Positions 52,509 through 60,719 of a stretch of DNA of 64,000 nt are shown piece after piece; the first letter of the stretch is position 1; the number at the start of each line of letters is the position of its first letter. The position numbers and the translations under genes are program-made. The DNA is from Massilia sp. METH4 (GTDB lineage: Bacteria; Pseudomonadota; Gammaproteobacteria; Burkholderiales; Burkholderiaceae_D). A model generated the notes under the pieces. It had not been told where the DNA came from and did no database searches. It was given only the letters and a program-made list of their open reading frames with translations. The stretch lies in NCBI RefSeq assembly GCF_037094685.1, contig NZ_CP146614.1:4154001-4218000 (forward strand), given 5' to 3'.

Positions 52509-53594
52509 TTAAAAAACGTGACGCAGGCCGGTGTGCAGCGCGCGCTGGCGCCCGGTACTCGAGTTACCCAGCGTGAACAGTTGCGCCGTCAATGGTGCGC
52601 CGTCCACCGTGGTTCCCGATGCGTTCTGCAGCGCGCCGGTGATGTAAAGATTGGTGCGCTTCGAAAAGTAATACGAGGCCGATACGGCCAGCGCGTCGTA
52701 ATCCGCGCGGGCCACCACCCGGGTGTACGCGTAGTCGCCGCCGAGGACCCACAGGTCTGTTGCCTGGTAGCGCATTCCCAGTTCGAGGGTACGCGCGGTC
52801 ACGCCGGAAATGCCGAACTTCGACTGCGTCAGGTTGCCGTGCACGAACGACCATTCAGCGAACTTGTAGGATGCACCGATACCGGCACTGCGCAGGACAT
52901 CGGAGGCGCCGGTGGCGCCGAACGGGTTGGCCGAAGGCGCGAGCAGCGACAGGTTGGTGACGTTCACGCCGCTTTGCCAAAGGTATGAAGCTCCGAGGCT
53001 CCAGGCGCCGTTCTGATAGGTCAATGCGACGTTGCGGGTGCTGTTCTGGCGCGAGTCGCCGGCCTGCTCGCCGAAACCGTAGGCAACGATGGCCGTCAGG
53101 CCTGCGAAGCTGGGGGTCGCGTACTTGATCGAATTGTCCGTCGGGATGTTCAGGATGCGGTCGTGATTTCCCGGGTGGGTGGCCAGGTAGCTTGGGCCAT
53201 AGCCGAGCATTGCGGCAGAATAGGGCGCCAGTGCATCGACGGTCGCGTTGGCCTGGCGACCCAGGGAAATCGTGCCGAAGCCGCCTTTCAGGCCCACCCG
53301 CGCATCGCGGCTGAACAGCGTGTTCGCCGTCGCCAGCGTGCCGGTGTCGAGGTTGTAACCTATTTCCAGTTGGAAGAATGCACTGAGGCCGCCGCCAAGG
53401 TCCTCGACGCCCTTGAAGCCGAGGCGAGATTGCTGGAGCGTGCCCGCGTCCATCCGGGTCATGGACTTGCCGCCCTGGTTGCTGACATAGGTCGGACCAA
53501 TGTCGACGATGCCATAGGTGGTTATCTCGGCAGCCGTGGCACTGGACGCGACAAGGGGTAATACCGAAGCCAGCAGAAGCTTGGTGTTTCTCAC
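52509..53594 (-). CDS. Outer-membrane general porin, second copy
   Basis: This is a 361-residue trimeric porin with a signal peptide (MRNTKLLLASVLPLVASSAT cleaved after TAA). Signatures are TTYGIVDIGPTYVSNQGG, SRLGFKGVEDLGGGLSAFFQ, FSRDARVGLKGGFGTISLGRQ (cut in pieces here) and the C-terminal LHTGLRHVF. The GTG start has GGAGA upstream. It ends 11 bases before the reductase, so entry channel and oxygenase are linked. Confidence 0.92.
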   Translation of the reverse strand: MRNTKLLLASVLPLVASSATAAEITTYGIVDIGPTYVSNQGGKSMTRMDAGTLQQSRLGFKGVEDLGGGLSAFFQLEIGYNLDTGTLATANTLFSRDARVGLKGGFGTISLGRQANATVDALAPYSAAMLGYGPSYLATHPGNHDRILNIPTDNSIKYATPSFAGLTAIVAYGFGEQAGDSRQNSTRNVALTYQNGAWSLGASYLWQSGVNVTNLSLLAPSANPFGATGASDVLRSAGIGASYKFAEWSFVHGNLTQSKFGISGVTARTLELGMRYQATDLWVLGGDYAYTRVVARADYDALAVSASYYFSKRTNLYITGALQNASGTTVDGAPLTAQLFTLGNSSTGRQRALHTGLRHVF

Positions 53595-53828
53595 GGCGGT
53601 CTCCAGATATGGTTTTATGTTGTCGCTCGATGGCGGCGTGCCACTTCGACTTGTAGAAAAAAATTATAGGGATTTAGCGGTCACATCCCGATACCCCTGA
53701 TGTGGTACAAAGCGCTCCGCATGGTACGGTTCTACAGGCGTGACGGCTCGCCATCACACGTGCGCGACGGTACAACGGAGGTGAGTGCGTTACTGACGCG
53801 GCTCGCTGCGGCGATGTCCCGGCAGCCT

Positions 53829-54569
53829 TCAAGCTATGTGGCGTTCGCGGCCGATGCCCAGGTAGGTTTCGATGATCCTGGAATCGTTCGCCAGGGCTGC
53901 TGCGGAGCCTTCCAGTACCAGGCTGCCCGTTTCGATGACATAGCCGTAATCGGAAACCTGCAGCGCAGCACGTGCGTTCTGCTCAATGAGCAGCGTCGAC
54001 ACACCCTTCTCGCGCAGCCCCGAGATGATCTGGAAGATTTCCTTGACGATCAGCGGCGCCAAGCCGAGACTGGGCTCGTCGAGCATCAGCAGCGTTGGCT
54101 TGGCCATCAGCGCTCGGCCGATGGCCAGCATCTGGCGTTCGCCGCCTGACATTGTGCCGGCGGCCTGGGCTTGGCGCTGCCTGAGCCTCGGAAACAGTTC
54201 ATACACCCAGTCGAGCTGGTCCAGGTAATCCTTGTCGCGCAGGCGGTACCTGCGGAAGCTGCCGAGCACGAGGTTGTCGTGCACTGACATTTGTGCGAAT
54301 AGTTCCCGAGTTTCGGGCACCATCGAGATGCCCGCCAGCACCCGGTGTTCGACATCGAGGTTCATGACCGGCATGCCCCGGTAGGCAATCCTGCCGCTGG
54401 AAGGCAACAGGCCGATGATCGCGTTTAGCAGTGTCGACTTGCCGGCTCCGTTCGGGCCGATGACGCTGACGATGCTGCCGGGCGCGACCGACAGGGAAAT
54501 ACCACCCAGCGCCTCCACCTTGCCATAGCGGACATGCAGTTGCTCGACTGTCAATACTGGCTTGCTCAT
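53829..54569 (-). CDS. livF: Branched-chain-type ABC transporter ATPase LivF
   Basis: This is a 246-residue ABC ATPase with Walker A GPNGAGKST, signature MSGGERQMLAIGRAL, Walker B LLMLDEPSLGLAP and switch His replaced by the LivF-typical LIEQNARAAL. The start at 54569 follows GAGGAGACGAAC. It pairs with the LivG half of the fused protein upstream. This HAAT family also carries aromatic acids, and its place beside porin and Rieske genes favours such a substrate. Confidence 0.93.
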   Translation of the reverse strand: MSKPVLTVEQLHVRYGKVEALGGISLSVAPGSIVSVIGPNGAGKSTLLNAIIGLLPSSGRIAYRGMPVMNLDVEHRVLAGISMVPETRELFAQMSVHDNLVLGSFRRYRLRDKDYLDQLDWVYELFPRLRQRQAQAAGTMSGGERQMLAIGRALMAKPTLLMLDEPSLGLAPLIVKEIFQIISGLREKGVSTLLIEQNARAALQVSDYGYVIETGSLVLEGSAAALANDSRIIETYLGIGRERHIA

Positions 54570-54579
54570 GTTCGTCTCC

Positions 54580-56376
54580 TCAATCGATCCCGCCAAGGTA
54601 GGCCCGCAGGACCACCGGATCCTGTTGGACCTGGTCAGGCCTGCCCTCGCAAATCTTGGTGCCGAACTCCATGACCACCAGGTGGTCGGTCAGTTCCATG
54701 ACGAAGTCCATGTCGTGTTCGACCAGCAACACGCTCACGCCTTCACGTTGCAGCTGGCGCAGCAGTTCGCCTAGCGCCTGTTTTTCCTTGTGGCGCAGCC
54801 CGGCCGCCGGTTCGTCCAGCAGCAGCAGAAACGGATCGGTGCACAAGGCTCGTGCGATTTCCAGGATACGCTGCTGGCCAAGGGGAAGCGAACCGGCCTC
54901 CATCTGCAGCCAATCGCCCAGTCCGACGCGGCGCAGCTGGCGCTCGGCCTCCGCAAGCAAGGCCTTCTCGCGTGCGCGGTCGAGGCGCAGCATCGCGCGC
55001 GCCACGTCGATCACGTGCGGAATCCGACTGCGCAGGTGTGCCCCGATGGCAACGTTCTCGAGCACCGACATGGCCGGGATCAGCTGCACATGCTGGAAGG
55101 TACGGCCGAGGCCGAGCGCAACGGTACGGCGAACGTCCAGGCCGTCGATCGGCACGCCATTGAAAACAACGTGGCCGCCGCTCAGGCCCAGCAGGCCGCT
55201 GATCAGGTTGAACATGGTCGACTTCCCCGCTCCGTTAGGCCCGATCAGGCCGACGATATCGCCCGCCTTAAGTTGGAAGCTGACATCGTTGACCGCAACC
55301 AAGCCGCCGAATTGCTTGCGCGCCGCTTGCACCTCCAGCACGACTGTACCAGCGGCGGGTCTGCTGCGGTGCGACAGCGTTACAGTGGCGCCTGCGTCGC
55401 TCGTTATTGCGCGAGGCGACGGCGTCGTGGCACGCGTGCCGAAGCGCGCCGCGATGTGCGGCCACAGGCCTTCCTGTGCATACTGGAGAATCAGCACGAG
55501 GATCACACCATAGATGATGATTTCGATATTTCCACTGGTTCCCATCAGTTGCGGCAGCCAGAACTGGAGCTTGTCCTGCAGCAGCGTCATCAGGCAGGCG
55601 CCGAGCAGGGCGCCCCAGACATGGCCGGCGCCGCCTATGACAGCCATCATCAGGTACTGGATGCCCATGTTCAGGCCGAACGGGGTCGGGTTGACCGTGC
55701 GCTGGAAGTGCGCGTAGAGCCAACCGGCCACCGAGGCATACAGCGCGGCCAGCACAAAGGCCGTAATCTTGTAGCGCGCCGTGTCGACGCCCATGGCTTC
55801 GGCCATGGCGGTGCCGCCATGGAGTGCTCGGATCGCCCGGCCAGGCCGAGAATCGAGGAGGTTGGTCGTAAGCCAGATCGCCAGCAGGGCAACCGCCCAG
55901 ATCAGATAATAGATTGAGCGGCCATCGTCGAGTGCGATGCCGCCCAGCGAGATCGGCGCGATGCTTCCGAGGCCATCGTACTTGCCCAGCTCTTGCGCCG
56001 TGCCGAACAGGTAGTACAGCGACAAGCCCCAGGCGATGGTGGCCAGCGGCAGGTAATGGCCGGACATGCGCAGCGTGATCGAACCGATTGCCCAGGCACT
56101 CACGCAAGTGATCGCCAGGCCGGCCAACAGTCCCAGCCATGGCGACACCTGCAGGCTGGTGTTCAAGTACGCGGTGGCATAGGCACCGACCCCCACGAAT
56201 GCGGCCTGGCCGAACGAGGTCAAGCCGCCGATGCCGGTCAGCAGTACCACCCCCACGCAGACGGTGCCATACAGGCCGATATAGTTGGCCTGGGTTATCC
56301 AGAAATTAGGCAGTGGCAGCAGCGGCAGCGCTGCCAGCAGCAGGACAAAGCCAATCAGGGCGCGGCGCTGCATCAT
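54580..56376 (-). CDS. LivM-LivG fusion: permease joined to ABC ATPase
   Basis: This is a 598-residue protein. Residues about 1-320 are the LivM permease (hydrophobic helices, TSFGQAAFVGVGAYATAYL, GRAIRALHGGTAMAEAMGVD). After a linker (about 320-355), residues 356-598 are the LivG ATPase with GPNGAGKST, LPLGQQRILEIARALC, LLLLDEPAAGL and LLVEHDMDFVMELTDHLVV. AAGGAGAAGA precedes the ATG, which overlaps the livH stop. Such fusions are known in other proteobacteria. In the signature motif LPLGQQR takes the place of LSYGQQR. Confidence 0.92.
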   Translation of the reverse strand: MMQRRALIGFVLLLAALPLLPLPNFWITQANYIGLYGTVCVGVVLLTGIGGLTSFGQAAFVGVGAYATAYLNTSLQVSPWLGLLAGLAITCVSAWAIGSITLRMSGHYLPLATIAWGLSLYYLFGTAQELGKYDGLGSIAPISLGGIALDDGRSIYYLIWAVALLAIWLTTNLLDSRPGRAIRALHGGTAMAEAMGVDTARYKITAFVLAALYASVAGWLYAHFQRTVNPTPFGLNMGIQYLMMAVIGGAGHVWGALLGACLMTLLQDKLQFWLPQLMGTSGNIEIIIYGVILVLILQYAQEGLWPHIAARFGTRATTPSPRAITSDAGATVTLSHRSRPAAGTVVLEVQAARKQFGGLVAVNDVSFQLKAGDIVGLIGPNGAGKSTMFNLISGLLGLSGGHVVFNGVPIDGLDVRRTVALGLGRTFQHVQLIPAMSVLENVAIGAHLRSRIPHVIDVARAMLRLDRAREKALLAEAERQLRRVGLGDWLQMEAGSLPLGQQRILEIARALCTDPFLLLLDEPAAGLRHKEKQALGELLRQLQREGVSVLLVEHDMDFVMELTDHLVVMEFGTKICEGRPDQVQQDPVVLRAYLGGID

Positions 56377-57410
56377 TCTTCTCCTTCGCGTGCCCCGCTG
56401 GCGAGAGAGCGCCACAGCAGGATCGGGATGATCGCAGTAAACACGATCATTTCCTTGTATTCGCTGGCCCAGAAGGAGGAGAACACCTCGATCAGGCCAA
56501 CGGCCAAGGCGCCGACCGCGGCCAGCCCATAGCTGACCAGTCCGCCAAGAATGGCACCGACAAATCCCTTCAGGCCGATCAGGAAGCCGGAGTCGTAGTA
56601 CATTGCCGTACTCGGCACGATCAAAATCCCGGACAAGGCGCCGATCAGCGCCGCAAAGAACAGTGAGAGCTTGCCGGCGAAGAGGGTCGAGATGCCCATC
56701 AGGCGGGCTCCGTTGCGGTTCATCGCGGTGGCGACGAGCGCCTTGCCATACAGCGTGCGGCTGAAAAACAGGGCCAGCAGCAGTATCAAGACCGCACAGG
56801 TTGCGAGCACCAGCATGCTTTGTGCACTCACCTGGACGTCCCCCCAAACAAAGTTGCTGTCCAGGTAGGGCTCGGTGCGCGAGCCCTCGGGACCGAAGAT
56901 CAGTAGGCCGAGGCCGGTCAGCACGAAATGCACTCCGACCGATACGATCAGAAGGATCAGGATCTTGGCGCTGGCCAGGCGCTGGTAGGCAATACGGTAG
57001 ATCATCGGTCCCATCGGTGCCACGATCAGCAGCGATATGACGGCCTGTACCAGTACCGGAAACCTCTGCGGTGCAGCCCATGACGCCAGTGCCGCGATCG
57101 CCAGTGCGGGCAGCAGGCCCACCATCACGATGCGCGGCAGTGTGTGCCGCCTGCCGGCGCGCAGCGCGGCGCCTGCGTCAAGCAGTGTCGCCAGCACGGC
57201 CAGTACGATCAGTACCCAGACGGTGCCGGGAACCATGCCGGACTGCAGTGCCACGAGGGTCAAGGCACCGAAGGCAACGAACTCGCCTTGTGGCAGGAAG
57301 ATGATGCGCGTAATCGAGAACACCATGACGAGTGCCATCGCCACCAGCACGTAAATCGCGCCCGTGGTGATGCCGTCCTGGGCCAGGACTGAAAAGATCG
57401 ATATATCCAC
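56373..57410 (-). CDS. livH: Branched-chain-type ABC transporter permease LivH
   Basis: This is a 345-residue inner-membrane permease with about eight helices. It starts MDISIFSVLAQDGITTGAIY at a GTG (57410) with GGGAG 8 bases before it. Conserved features are LPQGEFVAFGALTLVAL and the EAA-like stretch GKALVATAMNRNGARLMGI. It is about 40 residues longer than E. coli LivH, the extra length lying after the third helix. It overlaps the fusion gene by four bases. Confidence 0.9.
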   Translation of the reverse strand: MDISIFSVLAQDGITTGAIYVLVAMALVMVFSITRIIFLPQGEFVAFGALTLVALQSGMVPGTVWVLIVLAVLATLLDAGAALRAGRRHTLPRIVMVGLLPALAIAALASWAAPQRFPVLVQAVISLLIVAPMGPMIYRIAYQRLASAKILILLIVSVGVHFVLTGLGLLIFGPEGSRTEPYLDSNFVWGDVQVSAQSMLVLATCAVLILLLALFFSRTLYGKALVATAMNRNGARLMGISTLFAGKLSLFFAALIGALSGILIVPSTAMYYDSGFLIGLKGFVGAILGGLVSYGLAAVGALAVGLIEVFSSFWASEYKEMIVFTAIIPILLWRSLASGAREGEE

Positions 57411-57478
57411 GAGTTTTACTCCCAAGTACCGGGTGGTGGCCCGCTCGGCTGCTGCCGCGCTGGCCTGAATAAATGGAC

Positions 57479-58648
57479 CTAACGCTTGGCGGAAACCGTG
57501 TCGAGCACCCACTTGCCATCCTGGATGCGAACGATCAGGCGGGCGCGCTCATCGAGGCCGGAATGGTCGGAATGCGTCATGTTGATCACGCCTGTATTGG
57601 TTGCAAGGTTCCTGATGCCCTCGATTGCATCACGCAACGCCGCGCGGAATTCGCGGGTGCCAGGTTTGCCGGCCTTGGCCGCGATCGGCAGCGCATGCTC
57701 GAGGATCGGCAGCACGTCGTAGGCCTGGGCTGCGAAATTCGAGCGCGAACCGGCGCCGTATTTGGCCTCGTAGGCGGGAACGAACCTGGCGTTGTTTGCT
57801 TTCGTTGGATAGCCGTCGGGCAGTTGTTCCCAGACCAGATTGGGACCTACCGGCAGCAGGCCGCCGTTGATCGACTTGCCGCCCACTCGCAGAAAATCGG
57901 CAGTCGCAGCGCCATGTGTCTGGTAGATCTTGCCGGTGTAGCCTCGGTCCTTGAGCGCCTTGTGCGGCATTGTCGCTGGCGTGCCGGAACCGGCGACCAG
58001 GATCGCATCCGGCCTGGACGCGATCACGCGCAGCACTTGCGCGGTAACGCTGGCATCCTTGGGATTAAAGCGCTCGATGCTGACCAGCCTGATATTGGAT
58101 TTGGCCGCCAGCACCTTGATTTCAGTCAGCCAGCTCTCGCCGTAGGCATCGGCGAATCCGATAAATCCAACCGTCTTGATCCGGTTGTCGACCATATGCT
58201 TGATGATGGCGCTGGCCATCAGCGAGTCGTTGGCGGCCGTCTTGAAGACCCATCTGCGCTTGTCGTCCATTGGCGCCACGATGCGGGCCGAGGCGCCGAG
58301 TGCGATCATGGGTGTCTCGCTACCGCCGATGGCCTCGACGATGGCCAGCGACTGCGGCGATGTGGAAGAACCGACAATCAGGTCGACTTTCTGATCAAGG
58401 AACATCTTGGCGTTCTTGACCGAGTTGGTGGTGTCGGTCGCGTCATCGACGACCATGAACTCCACCGGCATGCCGCCTATGTTTTTTGGGAACAGCGCAA
58501 TGGCGTTGCGTGCACCGATGCCGAGCACCGCAGCGGGACCGGTTGTCGGTACCGTGACCCCGACGCGAACCACCTGGGCATGGGCGTTCTGGCTGAGGGC
58601 GGACAGCAGGAGGGCGGAAAGAGATACGGCCGGTCGTACACGTCTCAT
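57479..58648 (-). CDS. Branched-chain-type ABC transporter substrate-binding protein
   Basis: This is a 389-residue periplasmic binding protein with a signal peptide (cleaved near NAHAQVV). Type I periplasmic binding features are VRVGVTVPTTGPAAVLG, DLIVGSSTSPQSLAIVEAIG and GFIGFADAYGESW. AGAGGATCAC precedes the ATG. It is the first gene of a minus-strand run continuing to livH, livMG and livF. Its promoter carries two hpa-type operator boxes, hinting that the ligand is an aromatic acid or amine-derived compound. Confidence 0.92.
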   Translation of the reverse strand: MRRVRPAVSLSALLLSALSQNAHAQVVRVGVTVPTTGPAAVLGIGARNAIALFPKNIGGMPVEFMVVDDATDTTNSVKNAKMFLDQKVDLIVGSSTSPQSLAIVEAIGGSETPMIALGASARIVAPMDDKRRWVFKTAANDSLMASAIIKHMVDNRIKTVGFIGFADAYGESWLTEIKVLAAKSNIRLVSIERFNPKDASVTAQVLRVIASRPDAILVAGSGTPATMPHKALKDRGYTGKIYQTHGAATADFLRVGGKSINGGLLPVGPNLVWEQLPDGYPTKANNARFVPAYEAKYGAGSRSNFAAQAYDVLPILEHALPIAAKAGKPGTREFRAALRDAIEGIRNLATNTGVINMTHSDHSGLDERARLIVRIQDGKWVLDTVSAKR

Positions 58649-58672
58649 GTGATCCTCTTGGGCTCATTATGG

Positions 58673-58716
58673 TTAATATGTTAGTGGATTAGATAATATG
58701 TTATCGAATCCTGTCA
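58673..58716 (-). promoter_or_regulatory. Promoter of the Liv-type operon with two HpaR-type boxes
   Basis: On the minus strand TTGACA (58716-58711), a 16-base spacer and TATCTA (58694-58689) form a strong sigma-70 promoter. On the plus strand TAATATGTTA occurs twice, at 58673-58682 and 58693-58702, exactly 20 bp apart, with one copy overlapping the -10. The same decamer is in the hpaG1 promoter at 20280. Confidence 0.75.
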
Positions 58717-59127
58717 AGCGGGGCTTTTATTCCAGAATGCGGCCGCTCGGGCCCGAGTAGGGCAGGCCCGGCGGGACCGCGAGAATGTTGCCTGACCAAT
58801 CTCGCGTACCCCTGCAGCGACAAGGTCGAGCCCAATCCAACTGGTGGACTGAATCAACTGACGATGTACGCAGGCGCTCAGCGCCGGTCCTGAGGCGGCG
58901 GTTGGAAGACGAAATGATGTTTGCCACATCGCTGGGAAGCGCATTCACCCGGCCGACGTGACGATAGAGTTTCGGGGTAGGAAATCGTCGTCATGGTTAC
59001 CGCATGCTCGGCGAATGTGTCGGCACATGGGTGCCTGCAGACGTCCGGCTTTCGGTCTTTCATCCCACACGCTTGTCGTGTCGACCCACTGGCCGGGCGC
59101 TAGGCCAGTGGGTCGATATCGAGCCTG
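58717..59127. other. Gene-free stretch with pseudogene-like texture
   Basis: About 410 bp show short open frames only and no recognisable gene. A minus-strand end reading SGNILAVPPGLPYSGPSGR looks like a protein C-terminus but was not identified. The right end holds a perfect 14-bp inverted repeat. Confidence 0.4.
59081..59116. repeat. Perfect 14-bp inverted repeat
   Basis: TCGACCCACTGGCC (59081-59094) and GGCCAGTGGGTCGA (59103-59116) enclose the loop GGGCGCTA. No T-tract lies on either side. It could be an operator, a recombination site, or a strong RNA hairpin between pseudogenes. Confidence 0.6.
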
Positions 59128-59446
59128 TTCGCAAAAGTAGGCGGCGCATGCCTAAGTCACTGCGGTAACGGTCGTCCATGCCGGAGATGATTGTGTTGTA
59201 CTGGTGATGCGAGCGCATGGTCATCAGCACGAACAGTACCTTGCCAGGGTGGGCGCGGGCCCGATGGATGGGCGTGCCCTTGTCCGCGAGGTGGACGATG
59301 AATTACGGCTTGACGCTGCCCGTCATCCACTCGCGTTCGCGCAAAGGGATCTTCAGGTGGAATCCGTCGCGCCTGCCGGCGCGGGCCTTGTAGTTGTTGA
59401 ACCCGGCGATGGCACGCTCAATAGCGTGGCGAATCCACGCATAGTC
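59128..59446 (-). pseudogene. FdhF/YdeP-type molybdopterin oxidoreductase fragment
   Basis: One minus-strand frame reads DYAWIRHAIERAIAGFNNY, RRDGFHLKIPLRER, then a TAA, then FIVHLADKGTPIHRARAHPG, LFVLMTMRSHHQYNTI and ISGMDDRYRSDLGMRR. The RSHxQYNT...GMDDRYR block is the C-terminal signature of YdeP-like molybdopterin oxidoreductases, as remembered. With about 100 codons, an internal stop and no catalytic domain, it is a remnant. Confidence 0.75.
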
Positions 59447-59519
59447 ATGCACCTACCAGTCCCGTGACGTCCTGGTATTACCGAGTGTGGCATCGGGCAT
59501 GCCAGCAACGATGGCAAGT

Positions 59520-59665
59520 CTATGCAACGATAGTTCGATACGTAGGCTGAAGCCTGGATCGGCGTCGTCGATGATTTGCTCTTTGTCGTGAAGGTAAACC
59601 ACTGGCGCGACGATGCACAGTCCCAGTCCTGAACCGCTGCGATCCTGGGCATCGGGACGACCTAT
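59520..59665 (-). pseudogene. Third, truncated copy of the sensor kinase
   Basis: A minus-strand frame reads DRSGSGLGLCIVAPVVYLHD, then EQIIDDADPGFSLRIELSLH. It parallels the kinase C-terminus at 30204 (GSGLGLSIVAAVVRLHD, IDSAHPGASMSVELWPH). Only the ATP-lid G2 box and the last strand survive. It borders the molybdopterin fragment and LysR, marking a rearrangement. Confidence 0.75.
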
Positions 59666-59711
59666 GTCAAGGCCTAGCCCATCTTCTGAGCCTTGTCGCC
59701 GCCCGTCCTGA

Positions 59712-60635
59712 CTATTCGGGGAACGTGTCGAACGTACCCTTCACCTGCTGGCGCAGCCACATATTGGCTGCGTCGTGGTGGAAGCGCGGGTGCCAGTGCT
59801 GCCGGATCGCGAACGGCGGCACCGGCATCGGCGTGGGCACCATGCGGATGCTCTTGTAACCGGCGAACTTGGTGGCCAGCTCCCGCGGCACCGTCGCGAT
59901 CAATTCGGGGTTCTCCTCGATGATCATCGGCACGGTCAGGAAGTGCGGCGTCGTCAGGTAGATTCGGCGCGGCCCGTCCAGTTCGTCGACGATGGCGTCG
60001 TAGGCATCTTCCAGCTTGCCAGAGAGCGACACGACGATGTGCTCCATGGCGAAGAACTGGTCGCGGCTCAGCGTGTCGCCGATCCAGCGGTTGCGGCGGT
60101 TGACGATCGTGACAAACGAGCGGGTGAACAGCTGCTGCTGGAACAGTCCCTTCGGCACGGCGTGCAGGGAGCCGAGCGCCAGGTCTCCTTCGCCGCTTTC
60201 CAGCACGGCCTGCACGTGGCGCATCGCGACCTGCAGGGTACGTACCGTGCAGTGCGGGGCTGTCTGGCGCAGCCGCGCGATCAGCCGGGGCAGGAAGATC
60301 AGCTCACCCATGTCCGTCAGTAGCAGGCTGAAGCCCCGTTTCGCCGTTGCCGCATTGAAGCCCTCGCGCACCAGCAGTTCGGTGCGCACCGTTCCCATCA
60401 CCGACAGGACTGGGCCGCGCAATTCCAGCGCCCGTGGCGTCGGCTGCATGCCACTGCCGGTCTTCATGAACAGTGGGTCGTCGAAGAACAGGCGCAAGCG
60501 TTTCAGCGCGTGGCTGACCGCGCTCTGCGACATCGCCAGTTGGTCAGCGGCGCGGCTAACGTTGCCAACGCGGATGAGGGCATCAAATACTGGCAGTAGG
60601 TTGAGGTCCAGCTCAGCATTATGCAGATCATTCAT
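59712..60635 (-). CDS. LysR-family transcriptional regulator, second copy
   Basis: This is a 307-residue regulator starting MNDLHNAELDLNLLPVFDAL. The winged helix includes SRAADQLAMSQSAVSHALKRL, cut here as AADQLAMSQSAVSHALKR, typical of the NodD/SyrM/PcpR-like subgroup. The effector domain fills residues 95-300. It is divergent from the MBL-hydroxylase operon across 84 bp that contain a TGTGT/ACACA repeat, so it is its likely activator. Confidence 0.93.
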   Translation of the reverse strand: MNDLHNAELDLNLLPVFDALIRVGNVSRAADQLAMSQSAVSHALKRLRLFFDDPLFMKTGSGMQPTPRALELRGPVLSVMGTVRTELLVREGFNAATAKRGFSLLLTDMGELIFLPRLIARLRQTAPHCTVRTLQVAMRHVQAVLESGEGDLALGSLHAVPKGLFQQQLFTRSFVTIVNRRNRWIGDTLSRDQFFAMEHIVVSLSGKLEDAYDAIVDELDGPRRIYLTTPHFLTVPMIIEENPELIATVPRELATKFAGYKSIRMVPTPMPVPPFAIRQHWHPRFHHDAANMWLRQQVKGTFDTFPE

Positions 60636-60650
60636 AACGTGAATCGATGG

Positions 60651-60665
60651 TGTGTGATTTACACA
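60651..60665. promoter_or_regulatory. LysR-box candidate
   Basis: TGTGT (60651-60655), centre GATTT, ACACA (60661-60665) form a perfect inverted repeat in the gap between the LysR and MBL genes. This is the size and position expected of a LysR activator site. Confidence 0.5.
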
Positions 60666-60719
60666 TAATATTCGATTGCGTATCTTTTCGTCACGCTCAA
60701 CAAACGAGGAGATGGCACC

